A DNA stretch of 64,000 nucleotides from Winogradskyella eckloniae (GCF_013249045.1 NZ_JABRWP010000002.1:488354-552353); one strand, 5' to 3'; positions 14,646 to 21,757 are shown, counted from the first letter of the stretch. A program made the numbers and translations. The notes: a model not told the origin generated them from the letters alone.

Positions 14646-14936
14646 TTATTCAATATAAACGACACTGTGTTTTGGAATTGTAATGCCTTGTTTTAAAATC
14701 ACAAAATCGGCAGTAACAGCCCAAATAGTGGTGTTAACACGTATTAATTTATTAGTGCTATCCATAAAGTAAATTCTAACTTTAGTTTTTAATAAATTAC
14801 CTAATTGGGTTGCACGTTCTAAATAATGAGACCTGAGTTTTATTTTTTTCGGACTTTTTAGAACTTCATTATTTGAAAATTTTAATTGCGGAATATTCTC
14901 TTTTAATATAGTATATGATGGTTTTGAAATATTCAT
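14646..14936 (-). CDS. Conserved hypothetical protein, 96 residues
   Basis: This small basic protein has no signal peptide and no membrane segment. It has KIKLRSHYLERATQLGNLLK followed by a beta-rich half (VRIYFMDSTNKLIRVNTTIW, AVTADFVILKQGITIPKHSV). The C-terminal part reads like a small barrel, such as a regulatory or RNA-binding domain, but I do not recognise a named family. It is convergent with paaF, ending 7 bases after that gene's stop, and divergent from paaY. Codon pattern and length suggest a real gene, and I believe similar proteins occur in other Flavobacteriia. Confidence 0.7.
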   Translation of the reverse strand: MNISKPSYTILKENIPQLKFSNNEVLKSPKKIKLRSHYLERATQLGNLLKTKVRIYFMDSTNKLIRVNTTIWAVTADFVILKQGITIPKHSVVYIE

Positions 14937-15045
14937 AAAATATAATGTTTTTGTAAAATAGTATGTTTAAATATACAAAACCTTACAAATGTTTGTTGAT
15001 TTTATTGATATTTAACATATTTTTTAATTAAAACGAATTCTATAG

Positions 15046-15642
15046 ATGATTTATCAGTTTAAAGGTTATACACCAGTAGTACATAAGAGTAGTTTTGTTC
15101 ATCCATTAGCAGCTGTAACTGGCAATGTTATTATTGGAAAAAATTGTTACATAGGTCCTGGAGCGGCTATTCGAGGAGATTGGGGACAAATTATTTTAGA
15201 AGATGGTGTCAACGTACAAGAAAATTGTACCATTCATATGTTTCCTGGGAAATCAATTACACTTAAAGAAAGCGCACATGTTGGTCATGGAGCCATTATT
15301 CACGGTGCTAATTTGGGTAAAAATTGCCTAATAGGCATGAATACGGTAATCATGGATGATGCGGAAATAGGTGATGAATGTATCATTGGAGCCATGTCTT
15401 TTGTAAAAGCCGAAACTAAAATTCCGTACAGAAGTTTGGTAGTTGGTAATCCTGCGAAAATCATCAGAGGGATCACAGACGAAATGATTGCATGGAAAAC
15501 AAAAGGCACACAGTTGTATCAGCAATTACCTGCCGATTGTCATGAGTCATTAAAGGAAGTTGAGCCACTTCGTGAAGTTCCTGAAAGAATGAAAATACAA
15601 GATGAGGTGTATAAAACGCTTCGTGATACGTTTAAAAAATGA
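15046..15642 (+). CDS. paaY: PaaY-like hexapeptide-repeat protein (gamma-carbonic anhydrase fold thioesterase)
   Basis: The 198-residue protein is a left-handed beta-helix: hexapeptide repeats run from VTGNVIIGKNCYIGPGAAIR through IMDDAEIGDECIIGAMSFVK. Metal-ligand histidines are visible in CTIHMFPG, SAHVGHGAIIHG. PaaY of E. coli hydrolyses dead-end CoA thioesters formed when the oxepin aldehyde cyclises, and length and N-terminus (FKGYTPVVHKSSFVHPLAAV) agree with that protein. It is separated from the main operon by a minus-strand gene and probably has its own promoter in 14937-15045. Confidence 0.9.
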   Translation: MIYQFKGYTPVVHKSSFVHPLAAVTGNVIIGKNCYIGPGAAIRGDWGQIILEDGVNVQENCTIHMFPGKSITLKESAHVGHGAIIHGANLGKNCLIGMNTVIMDDAEIGDECIIGAMSFVKAETKIPYRSLVVGNPAKIIRGITDEMIAWKTKGTQLYQQLPADCHESLKEVEPLREVPERMKIQDEVYKTLRDTFKK

Positions 15643-15651
15643 AGTTATGTA

Positions 15652-15732
15652 GATTGTCCCCTTGAGGATTACTGAGAAACAAAATATATTTTTGTTTTGA
15701 AAGTGCCGAGCGTAGCTTTTAGGGGTGTTTTA
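15652..15732 (+). repeat. R2 repeat interrupted by a 48-base insert
   Basis: Bases 15652-15667 (GATTGTCCCCTTGAGG) and 15716-15732 (CTTTTAGGGGTGTTTTA) are the two parts of an R2 repeat. Between them, 15668-15715 carries a different sequence with the inner palindrome ACAAAATATATTTTTGT and ending GTGCCGAGCGTAG. The junction replaces the GGAC of intact R2 copies. A degenerate further palindrome (AGATTGCCACGA ... TTTCGCAATAACG) is at 15755-15796. Confidence 0.65.
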
Positions 15733-15800
15733 AGAACTAGCTTAAAGAATCCGATAAGACAGATTGCCACGACTTGAAAAACGTTTCGCAATAACGTCAC

Positions 15801-16277
15801 TCACAACACACGACTCAAATCAATAGCATTAGTTTCCTTGCTTGTAGAAAGGGCAATCAAACTCTGCACATTACCTAAATAAGGAAGTAAGGTTAATTTC
15901 GAAATAATAAAAGTCTCGTAGGCTTCTATATCTTCAACCACCAATTTTAAGAGGTAATCAAAGTTTCCACTTACCCTGTGACACTCTACCACTTCAGGGA
16001 AGTTGTTAATCTCTTTTACAAATTTTTCCAAATAACTTCGGGTGTGGCCTTGTAAGGTAATGCCAATAAAAACAGTCAATTTTAGACCAATTTTTTTGTT
16101 ATTTAAAACTGCTACATAGTTCTTAATATAACCTTCTTTTTCTAATTTTTTAATGCGTTCAAAAATGGGAGAAGTTGTCATGCCGAGTTCTTCTGCAATA
16201 CTTTTCGTGGTTCGGTTACTGTTTTTTTGAAGAATAGATAAAAGCTGAATGTCTATGTTATCGAGCGTATAAGCCAT
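15801..16277 (-). CDS. Lrp/AsnC-family transcriptional regulator
   Basis: The 158-residue protein has the family layout: N-terminal helix-turn-helix (LDNIDIQLLSILQKNSNRTT, EELGMTTSPIFERIKKLEKE) and a C-terminal RAM/ACT-type effector domain (VFIGITLQGH, VVECHRVSGNFDYLLKLVVE). It is divergently transcribed from the branched-chain 2-oxoacid dehydrogenase genes, a placement that recalls bkdR of Pseudomonas, the Lrp-type activator of bkd. Regulation of the adjacent operon in response to branched-chain amino acids is therefore likely but inferred. The shared 172-base gap is very AT-rich, as Lrp sites often are. Confidence 0.92.
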   Translation of the reverse strand: MAYTLDNIDIQLLSILQKNSNRTTKSIAEELGMTTSPIFERIKKLEKEGYIKNYVAVLNNKKIGLKLTVFIGITLQGHTRSYLEKFVKEINNFPEVVECHRVSGNFDYLLKLVVEDIEAYETFIISKLTLLPYLGNVQSLIALSTSKETNAIDLSRVL

Positions 16278-16392
16278 CAGAAAATTATTTGGTTAAAACT
16301 GTAAATTTAATATTAAAAAGTTAAATATTCTGTTTTATTTATTTTATAAAGATTTATTTGCTTTTTAATGTGATAATAAAAGATTTTAACAA

Positions 16393-16420
16393 TTGTTGAT
16401 TGTGATATGTGTTACCTTTA
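16393..16420 (+). promoter_or_regulatory. Candidate promoter of the E2-ilvE-E1 operon
   Basis: TTG at 16393-16395, a 17-base spacer, and TACCTTTA at 16413-16420, one mismatch from TAnnTTTG. It lies 29 bases before the E2 ATG, in the gap shared with the Lrp-type regulator. Confidence 0.4.
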
Positions 16421-16449
16421 ATTCTTAAATTAATAATTTTTATAGCTGA

Positions 16450-17766
16450 ATGACTTTTGAATTAAAAATGCCTAAAATGGGCGAGTCAATTACTGAAGGA
16501 ACCATAATCAATTGGTTAGTTTCTGAAGGCGATACTTTTGAGGAAGGAGACATTATTCTAGAAGTCGCTACAGATAAAGTCGATAACGAAGTACCTGCAC
16601 CAGCCTCAGGAACTTTGGTTAAAACTTTATTTCAAGCTAAAGATGTGGTGCCTGTTGGAGAAGTTTTGGCAATTCTTGAAGTTTTAGAAGAAAAGAAATC
16701 GAAATCGAACTCGAATATGAACTCGAAAGAAGAGACTAAAGCTGTCAGTTCGAGCGCAGTCGAGAACAAAGCCAATAAAAAAAGAACAAAATTAGTTCAA
16801 AAGGTTTCAAATTCAACTTCATATTCAGTTTCAAATTCTAATCTTTTCTTTTCACCATTAATCATTAAAATAGCAAAAGAACACCATATTAGTTTTGAAG
16901 AATTAGCAAGAATTCCTGCCACAGGTCACGAAGGCAGATTACGCAAAAGCGACGTCTTTCAATACATAGAAGACGGCAGACCATTCAAATTTGCGCAGCC
17001 AGTAGCTGAAAAAGATCCAACAGCCTACCGCATTCCACAATTACAATTCGATAAAGGCAAAGGAAAAGTCATCGAAATGGACCGCATGCGCCAAATGATT
17101 GCCGACCATATGGTGTATTCTAAGCACACTTCGCCACACGTTACAGCTTATGTTGAGGCAGATATGACGAATATGGTAAACTGGAGAAATGCTAATAAAG
17201 TTGCCTTTCAAGAAAAATATGGAGAACGATTAACCTTTACACCTTTGTTTGTAGAAGCGGTTGCAAAAGCAGTAAAAGATTTTCCAAATATAAATGCTTC
17301 AGTAGATGGTAACAACATCATTGTAAAAGAAGCTATTAATATTGGTATGGCAACCGCATTACCAAGCGGAAACTTAATAGTTCCTGTTGTAAAAAATGCA
17401 GATACCAAAGATTTAAAAACTATTGCAAGTAATGTAAACGAACTTGCAGAAAAAGCAAGAGAAAATAAATTAGTAGGAGACGATATTAAAGGTAGTACGT
17501 TCACGATATCTAATGTAGGAACCTTTGGTAGTGTGATGGGAACACCAATTATCAACCAACCAGAAGTCGCTATTCTGGCATTAGGAATCATTAAAAAACG
17601 ACCAGAGGTTATCGAAACCGAAAATGGAGATGAAATCGCTATTCGTAGTATGATGTATTTATCATTATCCTTCGACCACAGAGTCGTTGATGGTTTTTTG
17701 GGAGGAAGCTTCGTAAGACGCGTCGCTGATTATTTTGAGCAGTTTGATACCAACAGAAAAATATAA
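16450..17766 (+). CDS. bkdB: Branched-chain 2-oxoacid dehydrogenase E2 (dihydrolipoamide acyltransferase)
   Basis: E2 is the core of the complex; it carries the lipoyl arm and transfers the acyl group to CoA. The 438-residue protein has a lipoyl domain (residues 1-80, lipoyl lysine K43 in ATDKVDNE), an E3/E1-binding domain (about 133-175, PLIIKIAKEHHISFEELARI and GHEGRLRKSDVF), and a catalytic domain ending with SFDHRVVDG, which holds the active histidine and aspartate. The linker, residues 82-131, is made almost wholly of translated repeats: R3 tracts at both ends and an R4 copy in the middle (AVSSSAVEN). The linker stays hydrophilic and in frame, so function is probably kept. Confidence 0.93.
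   Translation: MTFELKMPKMGESITEGTIINWLVSEGDTFEEGDIILEVATDKVDNEVPAPASGTLVKTLFQAKDVVPVGEVLAILEVLEEKKSKSNSNMNSKEETKAVSSSAVENKANKKRTKLVQKVSNSTSYSVSNSNLFFSPLIIKIAKEHHISFEELARIPATGHEGRLRKSDVFQYIEDGRPFKFAQPVAEKDPTAYRIPQLQFDKGKGKVIEMDRMRQMIADHMVYSKHTSPHVTAYVEADMTNMVNWRNANKVAFQEKYGERLTFTPLFVEAVAKAVKDFPNINASVDGNNIIVKEAINIGMATALPSGNLIVPVVKNADTKDLKTIASNVNELAEKARENKLVGDDIKGSTFTISNVGTFGSVMGTPIINQPEVAILALGIIKKRPEVIETENGDEIAIRSMMYLSLSFDHRVVDGFLGGSFVRRVADYFEQFDTNRKI
16695..16838. repeat. Nested repeats inside the E2 linker: R3 - R4 - inverted R3
   Basis: Bases 16695-16729 (units AAATCGAAATCGAACTCGAA) and 16805-16838 (TTTCAAATTCAACTTCATAT and so on) are reverse-complement-type R3 tracts. Bases 16742-16771 hold R4 (CTGTCAGTTCGAGCGCAGTC, then GAGAAC). 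All is in frame with E2. This resembles the S23 bracket of 3502-3950 with R4 in place of the cargo gene. Confidence 0.7.
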
Positions 17767-17774
17767 CCCGTTTT

Positions 17775-17865
17775 GTCATTCCTGCGCAAGCAGGAATCCA
17801 CAAAGCATAAAATGACGTCACTTCGAGTGATTCCGATTTTTTTCATCGGAATTGTATCGAGAAGC
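17775..17865. repeat. R1 (5'-half) and R9 repeats downstream of E2
   Basis: Bases 17775-17803 are an R1 copy (GTCATTCCTGCGCAAGCAGG, then AATCCACAA). Bases 17816-17865 are an R9 copy with CGTCACTTCGAGTGATTCCG and its imperfect partner CGGAATTGTATCGAGAAGC. No coding sequence is seen in the 250-base gap between E2 and ilvE. Confidence 0.7.
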
Positions 17866-17936
17866 TTATCAAAATGTTTTCGATACGAATTTGAAAAAAT
17901 CAATGTCACGCGAACCAATTAAAAATAACACGTTTT

Positions 17937-18010
17937 GTCATTCCTGCGCAAGCAGGAATCCACAAAAGAAGTATAACATAAAATAGATTTCTGCTTTCGC
18001 AGAATTGACA
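17937..18010. repeat. 74-bp composite R1 element (inverted pair), copy 2
   Basis: The 5' half 17937-17965 and 3' half 17985-18010 (AGATTTCTGC TTTC GCAGAATTGACA) surround a 19-base centre that is unlike the centre of copy 1 at 13797-13870. The total length is again exactly 74 bp. It ends 6 bases before the ilvE ATG. Confidence 0.75.
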
Positions 18011-18016
18011 AAGAAT

Positions 18017-19084
18017 ATGAAACACAACATTTCAATAACCACAGTAACCGAATCCAAAGTCAAAACTATAGACTTTAACAACATACCATTAGGCACAGCC
18101 TTCACAGACCACATGTTTATTTGTGACTATAATAATGGTGTTTGGGAAAACCCACGAATAGTGCCAATGGGAATGATTCCTACACATCCTGCAGCAATGG
18201 CATTGCATTATGGTCAAGCCATTTTTGAAGGCATGAAAGCCACAGTCGATGCTAGCGGAAACCCAATGCTTTTCAGACCATCGAAAAATGCTGAAAGACT
18301 AAATTTTAGTGCAGACCGAATGGGCATGCCATCGTTTCCCGAAGATTTATTCGAGGAAGGCTTAAAACAACTCGTCGATTTAGAACGCAACTGGATTCCA
18401 CCAATGGACGGAAGCGCACTCTATTTAAGACCATTTATGTATGCAGACGAAGCCTTTATTGGTATGCGCGCAGCAACACATTTTAAGTTTATAATTATGG
18501 CCTCACCAGCAGGACCATTTTTTACAAAGCGCATAAAACTGTGGGCAGAAAACAAATACATACGAGCAGCATCAGGAGGAACAGGAGAAGCAAAAGCAGC
18601 AGGAAATTACGCAGCAGCCATCCGTCCAACAGAATATGCAAAAGCCAAAGGTTACGACCAAGTATTATGGTTAGATGCCGTGGAGCACAACTATATTCAA
18701 GAAGTGGGTACCATGAATATTTTCTTTAAAGTCAACGGAAAATTCATCACGCCAAAACGCGATGGTTCCATTTTAGACGGGATTACGCGTATGAGTGTTA
18801 TCGATATATTGAGAGATAAAGGTTACGAGGTTACAGAACGTGCCATAACCATTCAAGAAATTCGAGATGCTTCATTAAATGGTACTTTAGAGGAAGCCTT
18901 CGGAACCGGAACAGCCGTTGGTATTGCTTACATTCAAGAAATTGCCATGGGAGAACATACCATTCATGTTTCCGACGAAAGTCCAGTTGGTCTAGACGTA
19001 AACAACACATTAAACGCTATTAAAACAGGAAAAATTGAAGATAAATTTGGTTGGATGGTAAAAGTAGAAAACCAGTTGGTATAA
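18017..19084 (+). CDS. ilvE: Branched-chain amino acid aminotransferase
   Basis: This PLP enzyme of fold type IV interconverts leucine, isoleucine and valine with their 2-oxoacids, here supplying the substrate of the flanking dehydrogenase. The 355-residue protein has ALHYGQAIFEGMKA, LYLRPFMYADEAFIG, the lysine region EAKAAGNYAAAIRPTEYAKA (Schiff-base lysine in this area by family alignment), NIFFKVNGKFITP and FGTGTAVGIAYI. I chose the ATG at 18017; a TTG in frame at 18005 lies in the R1 element. The placement between E2 and E1 makes a compact branched-chain catabolic operon. Confidence 0.94.
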   Translation: MKHNISITTVTESKVKTIDFNNIPLGTAFTDHMFICDYNNGVWENPRIVPMGMIPTHPAAMALHYGQAIFEGMKATVDASGNPMLFRPSKNAERLNFSADRMGMPSFPEDLFEEGLKQLVDLERNWIPPMDGSALYLRPFMYADEAFIGMRAATHFKFIIMASPAGPFFTKRIKLWAENKYIRAASGGTGEAKAAGNYAAAIRPTEYAKAKGYDQVLWLDAVEHNYIQEVGTMNIFFKVNGKFITPKRDGSILDGITRMSVIDILRDKGYEVTERAITIQEIRDASLNGTLEEAFGTGTAVGIAYIQEIAMGEHTIHVSDESPVGLDVNNTLNAIKTGKIEDKFGWMVKVENQLV

Positions 19085-19090
19085 AATAAA

Positions 19091-19178
19091 TTGGGCGTTA
19101 CCACAAGGGTCGCGCTTTCTGTTATATCTTTTTTGCTTTTAATGGCAAAAAAGGATGCCACATCAATCGCTAACGCAA
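19091..19178 (+). repeat. R6-family repeat, copy 3
   Basis: It opens with TTGGGCGTTACCACAAGGGT and closes with ATCGCTAACGCA; the interior contains an imperfect hairpin (TTTTTTGCTTTTAATGGCAAAAAAGG region). It starts 6 bases after the ilvE stop. Confidence 0.7.
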
Positions 19179-19246
19179 ACTAACTCTAACAAAAAAATCT
19201 TTTATATTAATAAAAAAGATTCATTTTTGAGATTATAACAAAATAG

Positions 19247-19266
19247 ATACCTGCTTTCGCAGGCAT
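19247..19266. repeat. R1 hairpin (3'-half type) 4 bases before the E1 start codon
   Basis: ATACCTGC TTTC GCAGGCAT, ending at 19266; the preferred ATG of E1 is at 19271. The ATG at 19265 overlaps the repeat end. It has the same layout as before paaB, paaH and paaZ. Confidence 0.7.
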
Positions 19267-19270
19267 GAAT

Positions 19271-21367
19271 ATGAAAAAAGAAGCACTAAAAAAAGGATTT
19301 TCAAAACTCTGTACAGCAAAAGCTATGGCAGAATTATACGAAGCTAATTTTAAACAAGTTTCAAAATATGTGCATGCCACATCTCGAGGTCATGAAGCTA
19401 TTCAAATCGCTTTAGGAATGCAATTATTACCTCAAGATTATGCCTTTCCATATTACAGAGATGACGCTATGCTATTGTCTTTCGGTTTAGAGCCATACGA
19501 TTTAATGTTGCAATTATTAGCCAAAAAAGACGACCCATTTTCTGGTGGAAGAACCTATTATTCGCATCCAAGTTTAAAGGACGACGATAAACCAAAAATC
19601 CCACACCAATCTTCCGCAACAGGTATGCAGGCTATTCCTGCCACTGGAGTCGCAATGGGAATGCAGTACAAAGAACTACAAGGCCTAGATAACCTCTCGA
19701 TTGCGCTCGAGGAGACAACAGCTGTCAGTTCGAGCGTAGTCGAGAACGCTCTAAAACCAATAACCGTTTGTTCTCTAGGCGACGCCTCAGTAACCGAAGG
19801 CGAAATCGCCGAAGCCTTTCAAATGGCAGCACTAAAACAAATGCCAATTTTATATTTGGTACAAGATAATGGTTGGGATATTAGTGCCAATGCAGCAGAA
19901 ACTAGAGCGCAAAATGCAGCAGAGTATGCAAAAGGTTTTAAAGGTTTAGAAGCTATTTCAATAGATGGCGCCAACTTTACGGAAAGTTACGAAGCCTTAG
20001 AAAAAGTAATAGAAACCATTCGTACAGAACGTAGACCATTTTTAGTACATGCCAAAGTACCATTATTAAATCACCACACATCTGGAGTAAGAATGGAATG
20101 GTATCGCGACGATTTAGATGAAGCACGTTCGCGTGACCCTTATCCTGTTTTAAGACAACAATTATTAGATGCTGGTTTTTCAGAAAAAGAAGTCGAAAAC
20201 ATAGAAAATTCAGCGAAAGCGAAAGTACAAGCCGATTTTGAAAAAGCGTTACAAGCCGAAGACCCAAAACCGGAAGATTTATTTACTAACGATTTTGTGC
20301 CAACACCAATTACAGAAGAAAAAGGTACGCGTTCACCAAAAGGTGCTGATAAAGTGGTCATGGTAGATTGTGCTTTATTCGCCGTAGAAGAACTAATGAA
20401 AAAGCACAAAGAATGCTTGCTTTATGGTCAAGATGTTGGTGGACGATTAGGTGGTGTTTTTAGAGAAGCAGCGACTTTAGCTCAAAAATTTGGAGACGAT
20501 CGTGTATTCAATACACCAATTCAAGAAGCGTTTATTGTCGGTTCTACAGTTGGTATGAGTGCAGTAGGATTAAAACCCATTGTTGAGGTGCAGTTTGCCG
20601 ATTATATTTGGCCAGGATTAAACCAGTTGTTTACAGAAGTGAGTAGAAGTTGTTATTTATCTAACGGTAAATGGCCAGTGTCTATGATTCTGAGAGTGCC
20701 AATTGGTGCCTATGGAAGTGGAGGACCTTATCATTCGTCATCAGTGGAATCTGTAATTACCAATATTCGTGGAATAAAAATAGCGTATCCAAGTAATGGA
20801 GCTGATTTAAAAGGTTTGATGAAAGCGGCCTATTACGATCCAAATCCAGTAGTTATTTTAGAACACAAAGGCTTGTATTGGTCAAAAGTACCAGGAACAC
20901 AAGGTGCAACGTCTGTAGAGCCAAGCGAAGATTACGTATTACCATTTGGTAAAGCTTGGGTGCTCCAAGAAATCTGGAAACAAGATAAAGTAGAAACCTT
21001 AACTATTGTTACCTACGGAATGGGCGTGCATTGGGCAATGAATGCTAGTGAAGAATTAGGTATGCAGGATCAAATAGAAGTAATTGATTTGCGTACTTTA
21101 TTTCCTTTAGATGAGGACACTATTATGACATCTGTTAAAAAAACAGGAAAGTGTTTAGTGGTTACTGAAGAACCTTCAAATAACAGTTTTGCACGTGCAT
21201 TATCTGGTAAAATTCAAGAGGAATGTTTTAAATATTTAGATGCACCAGTAATGACAATTGGTAGTGAAAATATGCCTGCGATTCCTTTAAATTCTATTTT
21301 AGAAGAAACTATGATTCCTTCTTCGGAAAAATTAAAAACAAAAATAGAGCAGTTGATTAATTATTAG
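19271..21367 (+). CDS. Branched-chain 2-oxoacid dehydrogenase E1, fused alpha and beta subunits
   Basis: E1 decarboxylates branched-chain 2-oxoacids with thiamine diphosphate. The 698-residue chain joins the alpha part (about 1-345; SRGHEAIQIALGMQL, thiamine motif GDASVTEGEIAEAFQMAALK with LVQDNGWDIS) to the beta part (about 365-698; LYGQDVGGRLGGVFR, FNTPIQEAFIVGSTVG, VEVQFADYIWPGLNQL). Fused E1 is common in Bacteroidetes. The ATG at 19271 is preferred over 19265, which overlaps an R1 hairpin. Bases 19694-19749 insert an inverted pair of R4 repeats in frame (LSIALEETTAVSSSVVEN), just before the thiamine motif strand. Activity is likely retained as flanking sequence is intact. Confidence 0.93.
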   Translation: MKKEALKKGFSKLCTAKAMAELYEANFKQVSKYVHATSRGHEAIQIALGMQLLPQDYAFPYYRDDAMLLSFGLEPYDLMLQLLAKKDDPFSGGRTYYSHPSLKDDDKPKIPHQSSATGMQAIPATGVAMGMQYKELQGLDNLSIALEETTAVSSSVVENALKPITVCSLGDASVTEGEIAEAFQMAALKQMPILYLVQDNGWDISANAAETRAQNAAEYAKGFKGLEAISIDGANFTESYEALEKVIETIRTERRPFLVHAKVPLLNHHTSGVRMEWYRDDLDEARSRDPYPVLRQQLLDAGFSEKEVENIENSAKAKVQADFEKALQAEDPKPEDLFTNDFVPTPITEEKGTRSPKGADKVVMVDCALFAVEELMKKHKECLLYGQDVGGRLGGVFREAATLAQKFGDDRVFNTPIQEAFIVGSTVGMSAVGLKPIVEVQFADYIWPGLNQLFTEVSRSCYLSNGKWPVSMILRVPIGAYGSGGPYHSSSVESVITNIRGIKIAYPSNGADLKGLMKAAYYDPNPVVILEHKGLYWSKVPGTQGATSVEPSEDYVLPFGKAWVLQEIWKQDKVETLTIVTYGMGVHWAMNASEELGMQDQIEVIDLRTLFPLDEDTIMTSVKKTGKCLVVTEEPSNNSFARALSGKIQEECFKYLDAPVMTIGSENMPAIPLNSILEETMIPSSEKLKTKIEQLINY
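19694..19749. repeat. Inverted R4 pair in frame inside E1
   Basis: The left copy 19694-19717 (CTCTCGATTGCGCTCGAGG) is reversed relative to the right copy 19722-19749 (CTGTCAGTTCGAGCGTAGTC, then GAGAAC). Both are translated; the insert is a multiple of three, so no frameshift arises. Confidence 0.7.
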
Positions 21368-21371
21368 ACAT

Positions 21372-21403
21372 AAAAAAAAGCCTATCCAAAAGATAGGCTT
21401 TAA
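21372..21403. terminator. Hairpin terminator between E1 and cspA
   Basis: Stem AAAGCCTATC / GATAGGCTTT around CAAAA (21377-21401). The A-tract on the left gives a strong U-tract for the minus strand, so it serves cspA best, and possibly also E1. It is the first ordinary terminator seen since the paa promoter. Confidence 0.8.
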
Positions 21404-21429
21404 ACTTAAAAAGATTGTAAGGTATATAC

Positions 21430-21621
21430 TTATATAACTTTTACATTTACTGCATTTAATCCTTTTTTTCCTTCGGTTAAATCGAATTCTACATTGTCAC
21501 CTTCTCTTACTTCATCAACTAAACCAGAAATGTGTACAAAATGCTCTTTTCCGTTTCCTTCTTCTGTTATGAATCCAAAACCTTTAGAGTCATTAAAAAA
21601 TTTTACTGTACCAGTACTCAT
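21430..21621 (-). CDS. cspA: Cold-shock domain protein
   Basis: The 63-residue protein is a single OB-fold cold-shock domain that binds single-stranded RNA or DNA. RNP1 is seen as KGFGFI (residues 13-18) and RNP2 as HFVHIS (about 27-32); MSTGTVKFFNDSKGFGFITE is the standard N-terminus. The length is typical. It probably acts as an RNA chaperone. The gene is monocistronic, with its own promoter and a hairpin terminator. Confidence 0.96.
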   Translation of the reverse strand: MSTGTVKFFNDSKGFGFITEEGNGKEHFVHISGLVDEVREGDNVEFDLTEGKKGLNAVNVKVI

Positions 21622-21645
21622 ATTATAATATATTAAATTAAGAGA

Positions 21646-21676
21646 CGAAGGTAGTCTAATTAATTGATAATCAATT
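21646..21676 (-). promoter_or_regulatory. Candidate cspA promoter with overlapping palindrome
   Basis: On the minus strand TTG (21674-21672), an 18-base spacer, and TACCTTCG (21653-21646), one mismatch from TAnnTTTG. The perfect palindrome AATTGAT-A-ATCAATT at 21662-21676 covers the -33 region. The mRNA leader would be only about 20 bases, so a long cold-sensing leader as in E. coli cspA is unlikely. Confidence 0.45.
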
Positions 21677-21757
21677 ATTTTGAATCTGTTATTTTAAAAA
21701 CAATGATAAGTATCTAAGCCTTAGCTGTTAGAGTTCTAATTTAAACTTAAATTAGGT

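Noticed and set aside
17730..17918. Minus-strand open frames reading through the repeats (giving residues such as DSCLRRND)
   Set aside because: These are translated R1 palindromes and appear wherever the repeat occurs; no start context or homology supports a gene.
1686..18010. R1 palindromes as intrinsic terminators
   Set aside because: They lack a T-tract after the stem and sit inside an operon, several just before start codons. The real terminators in the window (e.g. 34219, 38181, 59305) look quite different.
1686..19749. CRISPR array
   Set aside because: Repeats are many but belong to different families, are irregularly spaced, lie between and inside genes, and there are no cas genes.
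21430..21680. Cold-sensing long leader RNA for cspA
   Set aside because: The promoter candidate leaves only about 20 bases of leader, so there is no room for the E. coli type structure.
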